Source: Cognataquiflexum rubidum (GTDB lineage Bacteria; Bacteroidota; Bacteroidia; Cytophagales; Cyclobacteriaceae). From it: a stretch of DNA of 64,000 bases. Positions within the stretch are counted from its first letter, which is position 1; the number at the start of each line of letters is the position of its first letter. The translations under genes were made by a program, and so were the position numbers. Below the pieces are notes generated by a model. It did no database searches and was not told where the DNA came from. It saw only the letters and a list, made by a program, of their open reading frames with translations. The stretch is from positions 167,575 to 231,574 of the forward strand of contig NZ_JAKZAL010000008.1 in the NCBI RefSeq assembly GCF_022538115.1, read 5' to 3'. Shown piece by piece: positions 18,689 through 28,828 of the stretch.

Positions 18689-20047
18689 ATGAGTAGTTCA
18701 CAATTCAAAATATTTATTGTTGAAGATGACCCTTGGTATGGGCAAATACTTCAGCATCATTTGGGCATGAATCCTGACTATGACCTGGAGCTTTTTGCCA
18801 GTGGTAAGGATTTGCTGAACAACCTATATAAGAAGCCCGATTTGATCTGTATGGATTTTGGTTTGCCTGATATGGGCGGTGATCGGCTTCTCAAGGAAAT
18901 TCATGCCCGCAACAAACACATTCCACTGATTGTCATCAGCGCCCAAGAGGAAATCAGCGTGGCGGTGGAACTCCTCAAAGCAGGCGCCAAGGATTACATC
19001 ATCAAAGATGACCATACCAAGGAACAACTTTGGAAGTCGATCCTTCATATCCGTGAAAACATCCACCTGCGTCAGGAAGTGGAAGTACTGAAAGAGCAAC
19101 TCGGACAGAAATTCAGCTTCGAAAACACCATTATTGGCCAGAGCGATGCTATAAAGAGAACCTTCAATCTCCTCCAAAAAGCGGTAAACACCAATATCAA
19201 TGTGTCCCTTACCGGGGAGACAGGTACGGGAAAAGAAGTTTATGCCAAGGCGATACATTTCAACAGTGAAAGAAAAAAGAAACCATTTGTGGCTATCAAT
19301 ATGGGGGCTATTCCCAAAGAACTGGCGGAAAGTGAACTCTTTGGACATGAAAAAGGCGCATTTACCGGAGCTTCAGGAATCAAAACCGGAAAGTTTGAAG
19401 AGGCACAGGGAGGAACACTTTTCCTTGATGAAATCGGAGAACTTGACATTTCGCTCCAAAGCAAGCTTCTAAGAGTCATCCAAGAGCGTGAAATCGTGCG
19501 TGTAGGAGGGAATAAACCCATAAAAGTAGATATTCGGCTGATTACTGCAACCCATAAAAATCTGGCTGAAGAAGTGAAACAGGGACGTTTTAGGGAAGAT
19601 TTGTTTTTCCGGATAGTGGGCCTCCCGATCGAGCTGCCACCGCTTCGAAATAGAGACAACGATGTGATCATTTTGGCAAAACATTTTATAGAAGAATTTG
19701 CCAAAACCAACAGGACCAAAGCATTGCAGCTAAGCGATACCGCCAAAACCAAATTGAGAAAATATGCATGGCCCGGCAATGTCAGGGAACTCAAGGCTGT
19801 CATGGATCTCGCCTGTGTCATGGCAGATACCGCGGAGATCAAAGCAGAGGACCTGACCTTTTATGAAATAGGGGAAAACAAAGCCTATTCTTCAGAAGAA
19901 AAGACGCTAAAAGCCTTCGAAGTGGAAATTATTGCACATTTTCTAAAAAAGTATGAAGACAATGTTGTCCTAGTGGCCGATAAATTGGACATTGGCAAAT
20001 CCAAAATCTACAACATGTTGAAAAGTGGGGAAATCAAATCTAATTAA
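18689..20047 (+). CDS. NtrC-family sigma54-dependent response regulator
   Basis: 452 residues. An N-terminal receiver has the acidic pair E12-D13-D14 and phosphoacceptor D56 (LICMDFGLP). The central AAA+ domain has Walker A GETGTGKE (176-183), the sigma54-contacting GAFTGA loop (223-228) and Walker B LFLDEIGE (D247-E248). The C-terminus has a Fis-type helix-turn-helix (ADKLDIGKSKIYNMLK). It activates sigma54 RNA polymerase from distant sites after phosphorylation. It heads an operon with an H-NOX sensor (6 bp downstream) and a hybrid kinase, so it is the likely output of nitric-oxide sensing. Palindromes upstream of the neighbouring T9SS and EPS genes are candidate binding sites (inference). 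Confidence 0.93.
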   Translation: MSSSQFKIFIVEDDPWYGQILQHHLGMNPDYDLELFASGKDLLNNLYKKPDLICMDFGLPDMGGDRLLKEIHARNKHIPLIVISAQEEISVAVELLKAGAKDYIIKDDHTKEQLWKSILHIRENIHLRQEVEVLKEQLGQKFSFENTIIGQSDAIKRTFNLLQKAVNTNINVSLTGETGTGKEVYAKAIHFNSERKKKPFVAINMGAIPKELAESELFGHEKGAFTGASGIKTGKFEEAQGGTLFLDEIGELDISLQSKLLRVIQEREIVRVGGNKPIKVDIRLITATHKNLAEEVKQGRFREDLFFRIVGLPIELPPLRNRDNDVIILAKHFIEEFAKTNRTKALQLSDTAKTKLRKYAWPGNVRELKAVMDLACVMADTAEIKAEDLTFYEIGENKAYSSEEKTLKAFEVEIIAHFLKKYEDNVVLVADKLDIGKSKIYNMLKSGEIKSN

Positions 20048-20053
20048 TCAATT

Positions 20054-20599
20054 ATGTACGGTATCGTAAACAAATCCATCGAAGAGCTAGTAGTTCACAA
20101 CTTTGGAGCTGAAAAATGGGAAGAAATTAAGACAAAGAGCAACCTTGATATCGAATACTTTATCAGCAATGAGAGTTATGATGATGAGGTTACTTTTGTA
20201 TTGGCACAAACCATCGCCGAAAATTTAAATATACCCTTGTCAGAAGTATTGAAATCCTTTGGTGAATGGTGGATACTTCATACGGGAAAAAATCACTATG
20301 GCTACCTATTGGAAAGTGGAGGGGAGAATTTCAGGTCCTTTCTGCTTAACCTTCCCGCATTTCACAATAGGGTGATGATGATGTACCCTAAATTAATGCC
20401 ACCAGAATTCCAAGTTTCACATGTAGAGGAAAATTCAGTTCATTTACATTATTTGTCCAAAAGAAAGGGGTTGACTGACTTTGTATATGGACTTATGTCC
20501 GGCTTGGGAAAGTTTTTTGCTACAGAGGTATTTACAACACATATTACATCTGTCCAAGGCGAAAATACTCATGAAATAATTAAGGTAGAATGGAAGTAA
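20054..20599 (+). CDS. H-NOX haem nitric-oxide sensor
   Basis: 181 residues, the usual length of a stand-alone H-NOX. It begins MYGIVNKSIEELV as family members do. The proximal haem ligand is H104 (LPAFHNRV). The haem-propionate YxSxR motif is intact (Y133-L-S135-K-R137). By comparison with the soluble guanylate cyclase segment (GLQDI versus GLTDF here) the distal position is F143 rather than Tyr, which fits a sensor that binds NO but not O2. The gene sits 6 bp after the sigma54 activator gene and overlaps the kinase start by 10 bp, so translation is probably coupled. Stand-alone bacterial H-NOX proteins usually inhibit or tune a partner kinase when NO binds. Confidence 0.95.
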   Translation: MYGIVNKSIEELVVHNFGAEKWEEIKTKSNLDIEYFISNESYDDEVTFVLAQTIAENLNIPLSEVLKSFGEWWILHTGKNHYGYLLESGGENFRSFLLNLPAFHNRVMMMYPKLMPPEFQVSHVEENSVHLHYLSKRKGLTDFVYGLMSGLGKFFATEVFTTHITSVQGENTHEIIKVEWK

Positions 20600-23500
20600 G
20601 AGGATCAACCGATCTAAATTTTTTATTGGAAATATTTCCATTTGCATTAGTGGTTGACAAATCATGTCATGTAATTAATTCAGGTAAAAGCCTGATAAAA
20701 ATTACCGGGGATATTCAATCAACTTCTTTTTTCAACAATTTTGAAATCCAAAGACCCTACTTAAAAGATAAAAACTTTGAAGCATTTAAAAGTCTGAATA
20801 ATGAGATACTTTTTTTAAAACACATTGGAAGCGGGCTAGTCTTCAGGGGAAATATTAGGTCGAATAAAGGTGATACATCTTTAATATTCCTAATCAGTTT
20901 GATGGTGATGGATATAGAAATATTGAAGCCTTTCAAAATCACCTTTTCAGATTTTGCCGCACACGATCCTACATTTGACTTCTTGCATCAAGCCAAACAA
21001 TCCCAAATCAACGAAGGAGAGTTGAAGGAATTAATCTCAAGATTTAATAAGCAATCACTCGAATTAAGAAGATCGAATACAGAGTTGTCCGAAACCAAAT
21101 TCAGGCTGCAAAGCATTTTCAATGAGATGACTAATGTGGTCTACTCGGCAAGTTATCCTGAACTTCAGATGTTGTTTGTTACACCATCAGTTGAATCATT
21201 GTACGAAATGACGATTGATCAATGGATGACAGATTCTGATTTATTAAAGAAGGTCGTTCATCCGGATGACATTGGAGTTATTTATGAAGTTTTTTCTTTA
21301 TTGAAAAAAAATGGGTTTTACGAGGTAGAACACAGAATTCTCACTCCTTCCGGAAAAGTTAAGTATGTTCTTAACAAGGGGAAGTTGGTTTATGAAGGAA
21401 ACAGTCATCCTGTCCGCATTGACGGAGTAATTATGGATCGCACTACCATACATTTCTCCCAAGAAACTCTTGCCCAAGAATTGAGGCTTCAAGAGACTCT
21501 TATTGACATTGCCTCTACGTATATCAACCTCGACACCAAGGACGTAGAAAACACCATCAACCGCTCACTTGAAAAAATGGGCCTATTTGTTTCGGCTGAT
21601 AGGGCCTACATTTTTGATTATGATTTTGTAAAGGAAACTACGACCAATACCTATGAGTGGTGTAATACAGGAATAAAACCCGAAATAGAGAATCTCAAGG
21701 AAACTCCCTTAGAATTTATCCCTCAATGGGTTAATTGTCATCAGAAAAACGAGGCTTTCTATATACCTGATATCCAAGAATTGGAAGATGATGGAGAAGG
21801 AGGTCTGAGATCTATACTCGAGCCTCAGGGTATCAAAAGCCTGATAGCAATCCCCATGTTGGATGGGAATGAGTTGGTTGGCTTTGTTGGCTTTGATTCT
21901 GTAAATGAATACCACCACTACAGCGAAAAAGAAAAGCGGTTATTGTTTCTTTTTGGCCAAATGCTGATCAATATTCGAAACCGCCAAAAGTGGGAAAATA
22001 AACTCAATCTTCAGGAGGAAAAATATAGGAACATCATTACCAATATGAATCTTGGTTTATTGGAAGTCGACTTGGAGGATGTGATCGTCTTTGCCAACCA
22101 GAGTTTTTGTGAAATTTCAGGATACAAACTTGAAGAGCTGAAGGGCAAAAAAGCAGCTGATTTGTTTTTGAAGGAAGAAGATAGACCAAAAGTCAAGGAC
22201 AAAAATGACCAAAGAAAAAAATCCATTTCTGACAGTTATGAAATTGAGATTCTGGATAAATATGGAAAACCCCATTGGTGGTTTGTAAGCGGTGCTCCTA
22301 ATTACAATGATAAAGGTCAAATGATTGGAAGTATCGGGATTCATTTGGACATTACCGAACAAAAGAGGCTGGAACAGGAATTGGCAAAGGCCAAAAACTT
22401 CGCAGAATCTGCTGCAAAAGCAAAGGAACTGTTCTTGGCAAACATGAGCCATGAAATCCGGACTCCCTTGAATGTCATCATTGGTATGATACGTCAATTG
22501 AGTAAGGGAAACCTTAACACAGACCAACACTTTTATGTCAAACAATCAGAAAGTTCGGCCAAACACCTGCTGACCATTCTCAATAATGTGCTCGATATCG
22601 CAAAAATAGAATCAGGCGATATGGAAATCATGAAGGAGCCGTTCAGTCCCAGTGCGCTTGCGTATAACGTGCATTCTATGATGTTCTCTCAGGCAAAGGA
22701 AAAAAATCTTGAATTTAAAATAAATGTAAGCCCTAACATCAAATCAGCCCTTATAGGAGATGAAACACGGCTAAGACAAGTCCTGATCAACCTGATTGGA
22801 AATTCAGTAAAATTTACTGACAAAGGCCAAATTACTTTATCCATAAATCTAGTCGGTGAAACCGATAATACACAAATATTGGAATTCAAAGTATCTGATA
22901 CAGGCATTGGTATGTCTCAGGATTTTATATCCAAGATTTTTGACAAATTTTCCCAAGAACAAAACACTGCAAATAGGAAATATGAAGGTACCGGACTTGG
23001 AATGGCCATATCCAAAGATCTTATTCAATTAATGGGGGGAAAGATGGAGGTGCAAAGCGAGAAAGAGAGAGGTACCACATGCAGTTTCATCCTTAAGATG
23101 CCTATTGGTCTGAGTGAAAATCTTACTGTCAAAGGCAGGGAAATTTCGCCCAATTTGTTCAAAGGCTTTAAGACCTTATTGGTGGAGGACAATGAAATGA
23201 ATAGATTTATTGCCATGCAAAGCCTTGATTTTTTGGGATTTGAAACCTTTGAGGCTGAAAACGGGCAGAGGGCTATAGAGATGCTCTGTAACAATTCTTT
23301 TGATCTCATTCTGATGGATATTCAAATGCCGGTAATGGACGGCGTGGAGGCCACTGTTTTTATTCGTGAAAAACTTAAAATAAATACACCGATAATTGCA
23401 CTGACGGCCAACGCTTTTAAACAAGATATTGACTTGTATTTAAGCAAAGGAATGAATGATTTTGTCACCAAACCCTACGATGAACAAGAATTTTTTAGAA

Positions 23501-23940
23501 AAATAGAACATGTGCTAAGCCTTCATTTACAACAATCTTTGAATGATGAAAATAAGGGTAAGTCGGATGTGTCTAAATTGGAAATTGAAAAAAGAGATCC
23601 TCTATATGACCTGAATCAACTCAAATTGATTAGCAGGGACAATGACGAATTTGTGAAAAAAATGATCAAAATCTTTGTTTCAATTTCAAGAGAAAACTGT
23701 GAAATACTCCAAAAAGCACTGGTAAATGAAGATATTGAAACCATGAACAAAACAGCCCACAAAATCAAACCCAGTATCGATCAGATGGGCATCATATCTC
23801 TCAAGGAAACGGTGAGGAAAGTGGAAAAGTACGACCTTTCCAACGGTACTGAAAAGGAACTCCATTCACTCGTTCAGCAGCTGATCTCCACGCTTCTCGA
23901 CGTCGCTGATGTCTTGGAAGAAAATGAGGATCTTTCCTAA
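20590..23940 (+). CDS. H-NOX-associated hybrid histidine kinase (HNOBA-PAS-GAF-PAS-HisKA-HATPase-REC-HPt)
   Basis: 1116 residues, no membrane segment, so cytosolic. Residues about 1-150 begin LLEIFPFALVVDKSCHVIN and look like the HNOBA (H-NOX-associated) domain. Then come a PAS (about 170-290), GAF (about 299-465), PAS (about 477-600), HisKA with phospho-His H621 (SHEIRTPLN), HATPase_c with DTGIGM and GTGLGMAIS, a receiver with D910 (LILMDIQMPVMDG), and an HPt domain with H1057 (TAHKIKPS). This is a complete internal His-Asp-His relay ready to pass phosphate to the NtrC-type regulator of the same operon. The start overlaps the H-NOX gene by 10 bp. The last codons precede a palindrome controlling the next gene. 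Confidence 0.93.
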   Translation: MEVRGSTDLNFLLEIFPFALVVDKSCHVINSGKSLIKITGDIQSTSFFNNFEIQRPYLKDKNFEAFKSLNNEILFLKHIGSGLVFRGNIRSNKGDTSLIFLISLMVMDIEILKPFKITFSDFAAHDPTFDFLHQAKQSQINEGELKELISRFNKQSLELRRSNTELSETKFRLQSIFNEMTNVVYSASYPELQMLFVTPSVESLYEMTIDQWMTDSDLLKKVVHPDDIGVIYEVFSLLKKNGFYEVEHRILTPSGKVKYVLNKGKLVYEGNSHPVRIDGVIMDRTTIHFSQETLAQELRLQETLIDIASTYINLDTKDVENTINRSLEKMGLFVSADRAYIFDYDFVKETTTNTYEWCNTGIKPEIENLKETPLEFIPQWVNCHQKNEAFYIPDIQELEDDGEGGLRSILEPQGIKSLIAIPMLDGNELVGFVGFDSVNEYHHYSEKEKRLLFLFGQMLINIRNRQKWENKLNLQEEKYRNIITNMNLGLLEVDLEDVIVFANQSFCEISGYKLEELKGKKAADLFLKEEDRPKVKDKNDQRKKSISDSYEIEILDKYGKPHWWFVSGAPNYNDKGQMIGSIGIHLDITEQKRLEQELAKAKNFAESAAKAKELFLANMSHEIRTPLNVIIGMIRQLSKGNLNTDQHFYVKQSESSAKHLLTILNNVLDIAKIESGDMEIMKEPFSPSALAYNVHSMMFSQAKEKNLEFKINVSPNIKSALIGDETRLRQVLINLIGNSVKFTDKGQITLSINLVGETDNTQILEFKVSDTGIGMSQDFISKIFDKFSQEQNTANRKYEGTGLGMAISKDLIQLMGGKMEVQSEKERGTTCSFILKMPIGLSENLTVKGREISPNLFKGFKTLLVEDNEMNRFIAMQSLDFLGFETFEAENGQRAIEMLCNNSFDLILMDIQMPVMDGVEATVFIREKLKINTPIIALTANAFKQDIDLYLSKGMNDFVTKPYDEQEFFRKIEHVLSLHLQQSLNDENKGKSDVSKLEIEKRDPLYDLNQLKLISRDNDEFVKKMIKIFVSISRENCEILQKALVNEDIETMNKTAHKIKPSIDQMGIISLKETVRKVEKYDLSNGTEKELHSLVQQLISTLLDVADVLEENEDLS

Positions 23941-23951
23941 ATACAGAATTT

Positions 23952-23970
23952 TTTTCCAAAATATGGAAAA
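23952..23970. promoter_or_regulatory. Palindrome A, candidate activator (enhancer) site
   Basis: TTTTCCAAAATATGGAAAA, a 7-5-7 inverted repeat, lies just after the kinase gene and 75 bp (centre 23961) before the GG of the box at 24036. Related TTTCCA-N5-TGGAAAA sites occur at 28738, 36082 (identical) and 42353, each in the same position relative to a sigma54-like box. This is the placement expected of an NtrC-type binding site. Confidence 0.6.
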
Positions 23971-24035
23971 TACAATGACTGAGCACTTTTTTAAACTATC
24001 TGAAAATCAATGATTTGATTCACTTTTTTTGATAA

Positions 24036-24049
24036 GGAACGGCATTTGA
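24036..24049 (+). promoter_or_regulatory. Sigma54-like -24/-12 box upstream of the T9SS gene
   Basis: GGAACGGCATTTGA fits GG-N10-G and matches the box at 36155 (GGCACTGCATTTGG) at 11 of 14 positions. The -12 part lies 26 bp before the ATG at 24075. The usual C after the -12 G is A here. Confidence 0.45.
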
Positions 24050-24074
24050 TCCGACGGAGGGAAACACCAACGTC

Positions 24075-27000
24075 ATGAAATACTTCTACTTCTTTTTATT
24101 ATTCATTTCACTTTCTGTCCCGGTTCTTGGGCAAAGTGAACCCTCTACTTATTTCAATATATATGTCCCACCAAACAATGAGGCTGTTCAGCGCAATGTG
24201 GCCCTCATCCTCACAGCTGTAAGTGATAGCACATTATTTTCCATTTTGGACGATGATATGGACGGTGACAGTGATGATAGTGTAAGTGGAATGCTGATGT
24301 CAGGTCAGTCTTACATATTGTATATCAAAGACAACGGAGTCAATGATGATGCGCTTTATGCTTCAGGAGGGACTTTGGCAAGTAATGGTGATTACTATAT
24401 AATCAATTCTGATAAATTAATTTATGCATCTATGTCTACAGACAGTGATTGGCAGCATGATTTTGTGCCTTCTGTCAATAAAAAAACGGTAGGCCAAAAG
24501 TTTTTTGTGTATTCTCCCAAAGTAAGCAATTCCCCCCGGGATTTAAATGTGTTTGCTTACCAGGAGAATACCACCATATCTATTTTCAAAATTTCCTCAT
24601 CGCCTACAACACAGACCGGATATACAAATATTGATTTGGCTGAAAAGCAACTTGTGGTTCAAAAAACAATCAGCCCGGGTCAAGACATCATCCATTACTC
24701 TCCTGATGGTAGAGACATCATGCAATCAGGCGGAACATATTTGATAGAATCCAATAAGGACATCAGTGTCCAATATGGAGCCCTTTGGGGCAATGCCCGA
24801 GATGGAGGTGCTTATGTCCCGTCTTCCAATGGCAGTGGTTCAGGAGAGCTGTTTTACTTTGCCGTTCCTTATCAATCCGGTGGTGAGCAAGAGATAAGGA
24901 TTGCTTCATGGGACAATGCCAATGAAGTGGTCCTCAGCCGCTACCAAAACGGAACCTGGATTACCATGAATAATTGGACTCTCAATGAATTACAGCCTGC
25001 AGATTGGGTAGGTAAGCAAAATGGGAATGTCACATTTCCAACAGTTTTTAGAGTGACCTGTTCACCCGGTAAGCGGGTATCCGTTATGGAAGCCAATTGG
25101 ATGGAAACAGGTTCTACCAATACATCGGACATGTCCACCATGCTGTCTTCCGAGGCTGGTACTTCCTCGGGAAAAAGATTTCTTGCTTACATGCTTCCTC
25201 CAAGCCGGCAAAATAATGTCATCAATCCTTTTACAAAACAATTATTCCAAGGTAGTATTTCACATTTTTATCTTTTTGCAGGAAATAAAAACACCTCAGT
25301 CACCATCAAGGATGCCAAAACCAAAGGACAGGTATTGAACAAAACATATCAGATAGAGGCAGGAAGGTATGCGGATGCATTTTTCACAATGGACGAATGG
25401 AAAAGTGTATACAATGGTACAGGAACTCCTGTAGGCCCGGACAGACCATATGTAATCATTGAATCCACAGAAAGAATCGCTATACTTTCTACCAACTTCA
25501 ACGACAATTGGATGAATTATTTTGGAACTTCTCTTCCTCAAAGTTTCACCCAATCAGGAAGCCTAAGTAATACTGAAGCCAATCCCGGACAAGAGGTAAC
25601 AATGATTTCGACAATTGAAATTGGTGGTAATCAAGTAGTGGAAAATGCGACAATTGAGGTAAAGTTTGCATCAGGGTTGATTCCGTTGGAGAGTAGCCTG
25701 AAAAAAAACGATCAGATAGTGGAAGAAGGTGTCATTTCATCAACTTCGGAGGGAAGTACTATTACATTTTCCCCTTTGACTTCAATTTCAAGCAATGACA
25801 ATTACTCCGTAGAAACCACACTCTTGGTGGCGTCTACATACAATGATGGTTCATCCATAACCAATGAAACTGTCTTAAGTGTTGAAACAGTAGTTTCCGG
25901 AACGGTAGAAGGGGAATTCCAACAGTCCTATCTGACGCAGGGTATCCAAAACAATGCTTCAAATACCAGTAATCTATTTTATTCAGCTTGCCAGATTGCC
26001 ACCATAGCGAGCAGTGCCAACAATAGCTGGAACCCATCTTGGGCAGACTATAACAATGACGGGCATGAAGACCTTTTTATAGCAACAAAAGATGTTTCTG
26101 CTAACAATGAACTGTACCGAAACAACGGGAACGGTACCTTCACCAAAATCACCAACCATCCACTTGTGAATGAAAAAACCAATACCGTAGCCGCAGTCTG
26201 GGCAGATATCAACAATGATGGACGAAATGATGTCTTGCTGGTCAATGCAACCCAACATAAGAGCAAGCTATTTCTCAATAATGGGAACGGTAATTTTTCC
26301 GAATTAAAAAACTCCGGAATAGATCCCGATCCACAGTATTTTCATGGTGCAGCCTTTGCTGATTTTGACAATGACGGTTTCGTCGACCTGATCATGACCA
26401 ATTTCTTTCAGACTCGTTTTCATCAGCTTTACCGCAATAATGGGAACAACAAATTCTCTTTAGTCACCAATACTCCTGTTACTTTAGAAAGCGAGCGGTC
26501 CATGGCACCGATCTTAGCTGACTACAACAATGACGGTCTGGTGGATATTTTTATTCCTAATGGCAATAACCGGCCTAATTCCCTTTTCAAAAACCTAGGC
26601 AACTTCCAGTTTGAAAAAGTAAAGGACAAAGCCATCGAGGCAGATGCAAAAAACAGTGTCGGGGCAGCATGGGGAGATTTTAACAATGATGGCTTTATAG
26701 ATCTTCTCGTTACCAATGCTTCAGGCCAAAACAATGACCTGTACCAAAACAAGGGGAATGGTACGTTCGAAAAATTGGAAAACAGTATTGTCTCGTTGCA
26801 AGGTGGTGACAGCCACGGGGCTGCATGGTTTGACGTGAATAATGATGGAACTTTGGATCTCTTCATTACCAATGACAATGGACCATCCTTTTTGTACATC
26901 AATAATGGACAAGGGGGATTTACAAGAAAACTCGAGGAAATCATCTCAGGCAAGTTGGGAAATTCCTATGGGATAGCTATCGGAGATTATAACAAAGATG

Positions 27001-28688
27001 GACAACTTGATATGGCCGTATCCACCCATACTAATGGCAATACAAGGTTTTTCTGCCATAATGAGAATTCAAACAGATGGATAGGATTTCAATTACAAGG
27101 CGAATATTCCAACAAGCAAGCTTTAGGCGCTAGGGTAGCTATCAAATCAAATGGGCAGTGGCAGTACCGCCAAAATCTGCCTCTCAGTGGATTTGGTAGC
27201 CAAAGCACTCATTATGTGCATTTTGGGATAGGTGCCACTGAGACAGTGGACAGCGTCCAGGTGATTTGGCCGAGTGGAACCAAGCAAATAGTTTTCATAT
27301 TTGGAATGAACCAATACAACATGGTCTTGGAAGAAGGAGGAAAAAAAATCTCCGGCGCAGTGTACCATGATCAAAATAAAAATGGAATCCAGGACGAAGA
27401 CGAGAAGTTGGTCGCAAATATCCGGCTGAACTTCAATGATGGAAAAATCAACATGGCTTCCAATGACAATGGACAGTTTGAATTTTATACAAACGAGGAA
27501 AGCCTGAAGGCCACCCTCAACCAGCCGCAATGGACGATTAATCCAAAATTTGCCCAGTTCCAGGTTTTGGGTGGGCCTGAAGCCATTGAGATCAAACTTC
27601 CTGTAAATGCCGTCCAAATCGGCCATGACTTAAGTGTCCAAGTGGCTACGACTGCCTGGCGAAGAGGATTTACAAATGAAACCATTATGCAAATAAGTAA
27701 TCTGGGTACTGAAAAAGCCGAAAATGTATTGGCCTATCTCAAGCTACCGGAGGAAGCATACCTCACGGGTGCAGATAAGGAATTTACTTCCCCATCACCC
27801 AAAACATACACTTGGGAATTAGGTACTTTGGATCCTGGATCTGTAAGGTCTATTCAAATAACCGATAGCATTGGCTTAGCTGCCCAAACAGGACAACTTT
27901 TGCTCCTTGAGGCTTATGTAGCGTCAAGTGGAAAAGATATCAATGAGGAAAATAATAAAATCTCAGAAGAGATTGAGGTAGTCGGGGCCATCGATCCCAA
28001 CGACATCCTAGTAAGCCCCAAAGGAGATGGACCTGAAGGGTATATCCGAAAAAACCAATCGCTTAGCTACACCATCAGATTCGAAAACATGGGAACTTAC
28101 AAAGCCACCTATGTCAGGATAGAAAACGAATTACCGGAATGGCTTGATCTCAATACCTTTGAATTGTCTTCTTCCAGCCATCCATTTACCTATTCGCTTT
28201 CTGCTGAAGGCAAGCTTGATGTATCTTACCGAAACATCGACCTTCCTCCTGCCATGTTGGATTCCATAGGTGCTCATGGCTACTTTAAATATACCATAAG
28301 ACCAAAAACCAACATTCCTGAAGGCACGCAATTGCCCAACGATGCCAAAATATATTTTGACTTTGAAGATCCGATTGTGACCAACACGGTAATCAATACC
28401 ATCAAATTCAGTGGAGAAACAGATGTCAAATCCCTGAAAATCTATCCCAATCCGGCAACAGACCGAGTCATGTTCAATATAGAGGAAGATCCTTTCCGGT
28501 TGACAGAGCCCCAATTGATTTCCTATTGGGAGATTTTGGATGCTACTGGAAAAATCTTTCAAAGTGGGAGAGAAGATCAGGTGCCTTCACTTCAGATTCA
28601 AGTGGGCTACTTACCAAAAGGTTTATATTTTATTAGAGCCTCAAATAGATCAGGAAAAACTTATTCAGGAAAGTTGCTTAAACAATAA
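24075..28688 (+). CDS. Large T9SS-secreted FG-GAP/ASPIC surface protein
   Basis: 1537 residues. Signal peptide ending VPVLGQ. Residues about 20-500 are beta-rich and resemble IgGFc-binding-like N-termini of Bacteroidota secreted proteins (weak). Residues about 650-970 hold FG-GAP/VCBS calcium repeats (ADYNNDGHEDLF, ADINNDGRNDVL, GDFNNDGFIDLL, GDYNKDGQLDMA). An ASPIC/UnbV domain follows (about 1000-1071), then an SdrD-like segment (YHDQNKNGIQDEDE, about 1091), a DUF11/CARDB-like region (about 1188-1432) and a type A T9SS sorting domain (about 1453-1537, LKIYPNPATD … GKLLKQ). It is exported by T9SS and anchored or released at the surface; adhesion or matrix function is inference. It shares its regulatory signature with the EPS operons. 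Confidence 0.85.
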   Translation: MKYFYFFLLFISLSVPVLGQSEPSTYFNIYVPPNNEAVQRNVALILTAVSDSTLFSILDDDMDGDSDDSVSGMLMSGQSYILYIKDNGVNDDALYASGGTLASNGDYYIINSDKLIYASMSTDSDWQHDFVPSVNKKTVGQKFFVYSPKVSNSPRDLNVFAYQENTTISIFKISSSPTTQTGYTNIDLAEKQLVVQKTISPGQDIIHYSPDGRDIMQSGGTYLIESNKDISVQYGALWGNARDGGAYVPSSNGSGSGELFYFAVPYQSGGEQEIRIASWDNANEVVLSRYQNGTWITMNNWTLNELQPADWVGKQNGNVTFPTVFRVTCSPGKRVSVMEANWMETGSTNTSDMSTMLSSEAGTSSGKRFLAYMLPPSRQNNVINPFTKQLFQGSISHFYLFAGNKNTSVTIKDAKTKGQVLNKTYQIEAGRYADAFFTMDEWKSVYNGTGTPVGPDRPYVIIESTERIAILSTNFNDNWMNYFGTSLPQSFTQSGSLSNTEANPGQEVTMISTIEIGGNQVVENATIEVKFASGLIPLESSLKKNDQIVEEGVISSTSEGSTITFSPLTSISSNDNYSVETTLLVASTYNDGSSITNETVLSVETVVSGTVEGEFQQSYLTQGIQNNASNTSNLFYSACQIATIASSANNSWNPSWADYNNDGHEDLFIATKDVSANNELYRNNGNGTFTKITNHPLVNEKTNTVAAVWADINNDGRNDVLLVNATQHKSKLFLNNGNGNFSELKNSGIDPDPQYFHGAAFADFDNDGFVDLIMTNFFQTRFHQLYRNNGNNKFSLVTNTPVTLESERSMAPILADYNNDGLVDIFIPNGNNRPNSLFKNLGNFQFEKVKDKAIEADAKNSVGAAWGDFNNDGFIDLLVTNASGQNNDLYQNKGNGTFEKLENSIVSLQGGDSHGAAWFDVNNDGTLDLFITNDNGPSFLYINNGQGGFTRKLEEIISGKLGNSYGIAIGDYNKDGQLDMAVSTHTNGNTRFFCHNENSNRWIGFQLQGEYSNKQALGARVAIKSNGQWQYRQNLPLSGFGSQSTHYVHFGIGATETVDSVQVIWPSGTKQIVFIFGMNQYNMVLEEGGKKISGAVYHDQNKNGIQDEDEKLVANIRLNFNDGKINMASNDNGQFEFYTNEESLKATLNQPQWTINPKFAQFQVLGGPEAIEIKLPVNAVQIGHDLSVQVATTAWRRGFTNETIMQISNLGTEKAENVLAYLKLPEEAYLTGADKEFTSPSPKTYTWELGTLDPGSVRSIQITDSIGLAAQTGQLLLLEAYVASSGKDINEENNKISEEIEVVGAIDPNDILVSPKGDGPEGYIRKNQSLSYTIRFENMGTYKATYVRIENELPEWLDLNTFELSSSSHPFTYSLSAEGKLDVSYRNIDLPPAMLDSIGAHGYFKYTIRPKTNIPEGTQLPNDAKIYFDFEDPIVTNTVINTIKFSGETDVKSLKIYPNPATDRVMFNIEEDPFRLTEPQLISYWEILDATGKIFQSGREDQVPSLQIQVGYLPKGLYFIRASNRSGKTYSGKLLKQ

Positions 28689-28706
28689 AACCCCAATTTT
28701 TACTTT

Positions 28707-28738
28707 AAAAAGAGCCACCGATAGGTGGCTCTTTTTAT
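28707..28738. terminator. Rho-independent terminator after the T9SS gene
   Basis: Perfect 9-bp stem AGAGCCACC (28711-28719) / GGTGGCTCT (28724-28732), four-base loop, preceded by A and followed by a T run. It separates the T9SS gene from the first EPS operon, which therefore needs its own promoter. Confidence 0.9.
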
Positions 28739-28755
28739 TTCCATATTTTGGAAAA
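28738..28755. promoter_or_regulatory. Palindrome B, candidate activator site
   Basis: TTTCCATATTTTGGAAAA, arms TTTCCA and TGGAAAA around five bases, centred at 28746, 83 bp before the GG of the box at 28829. It starts right at the end of the terminator. A second half-site (TTTTTGGAA, about 28763) lies next to it. Confidence 0.55.
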
Positions 28756-28828
28756 TATTCAATTTTTGGAATAAAATCATTTACCATATTTTATATAAAA
28801 CATTGATTATCAACATTATAATAATTCA

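Noticed and set aside
19240..19842. 200-codon minus-strand frame
   Set aside because: Antisense to the AAA+ domain of the sigma54 activator.
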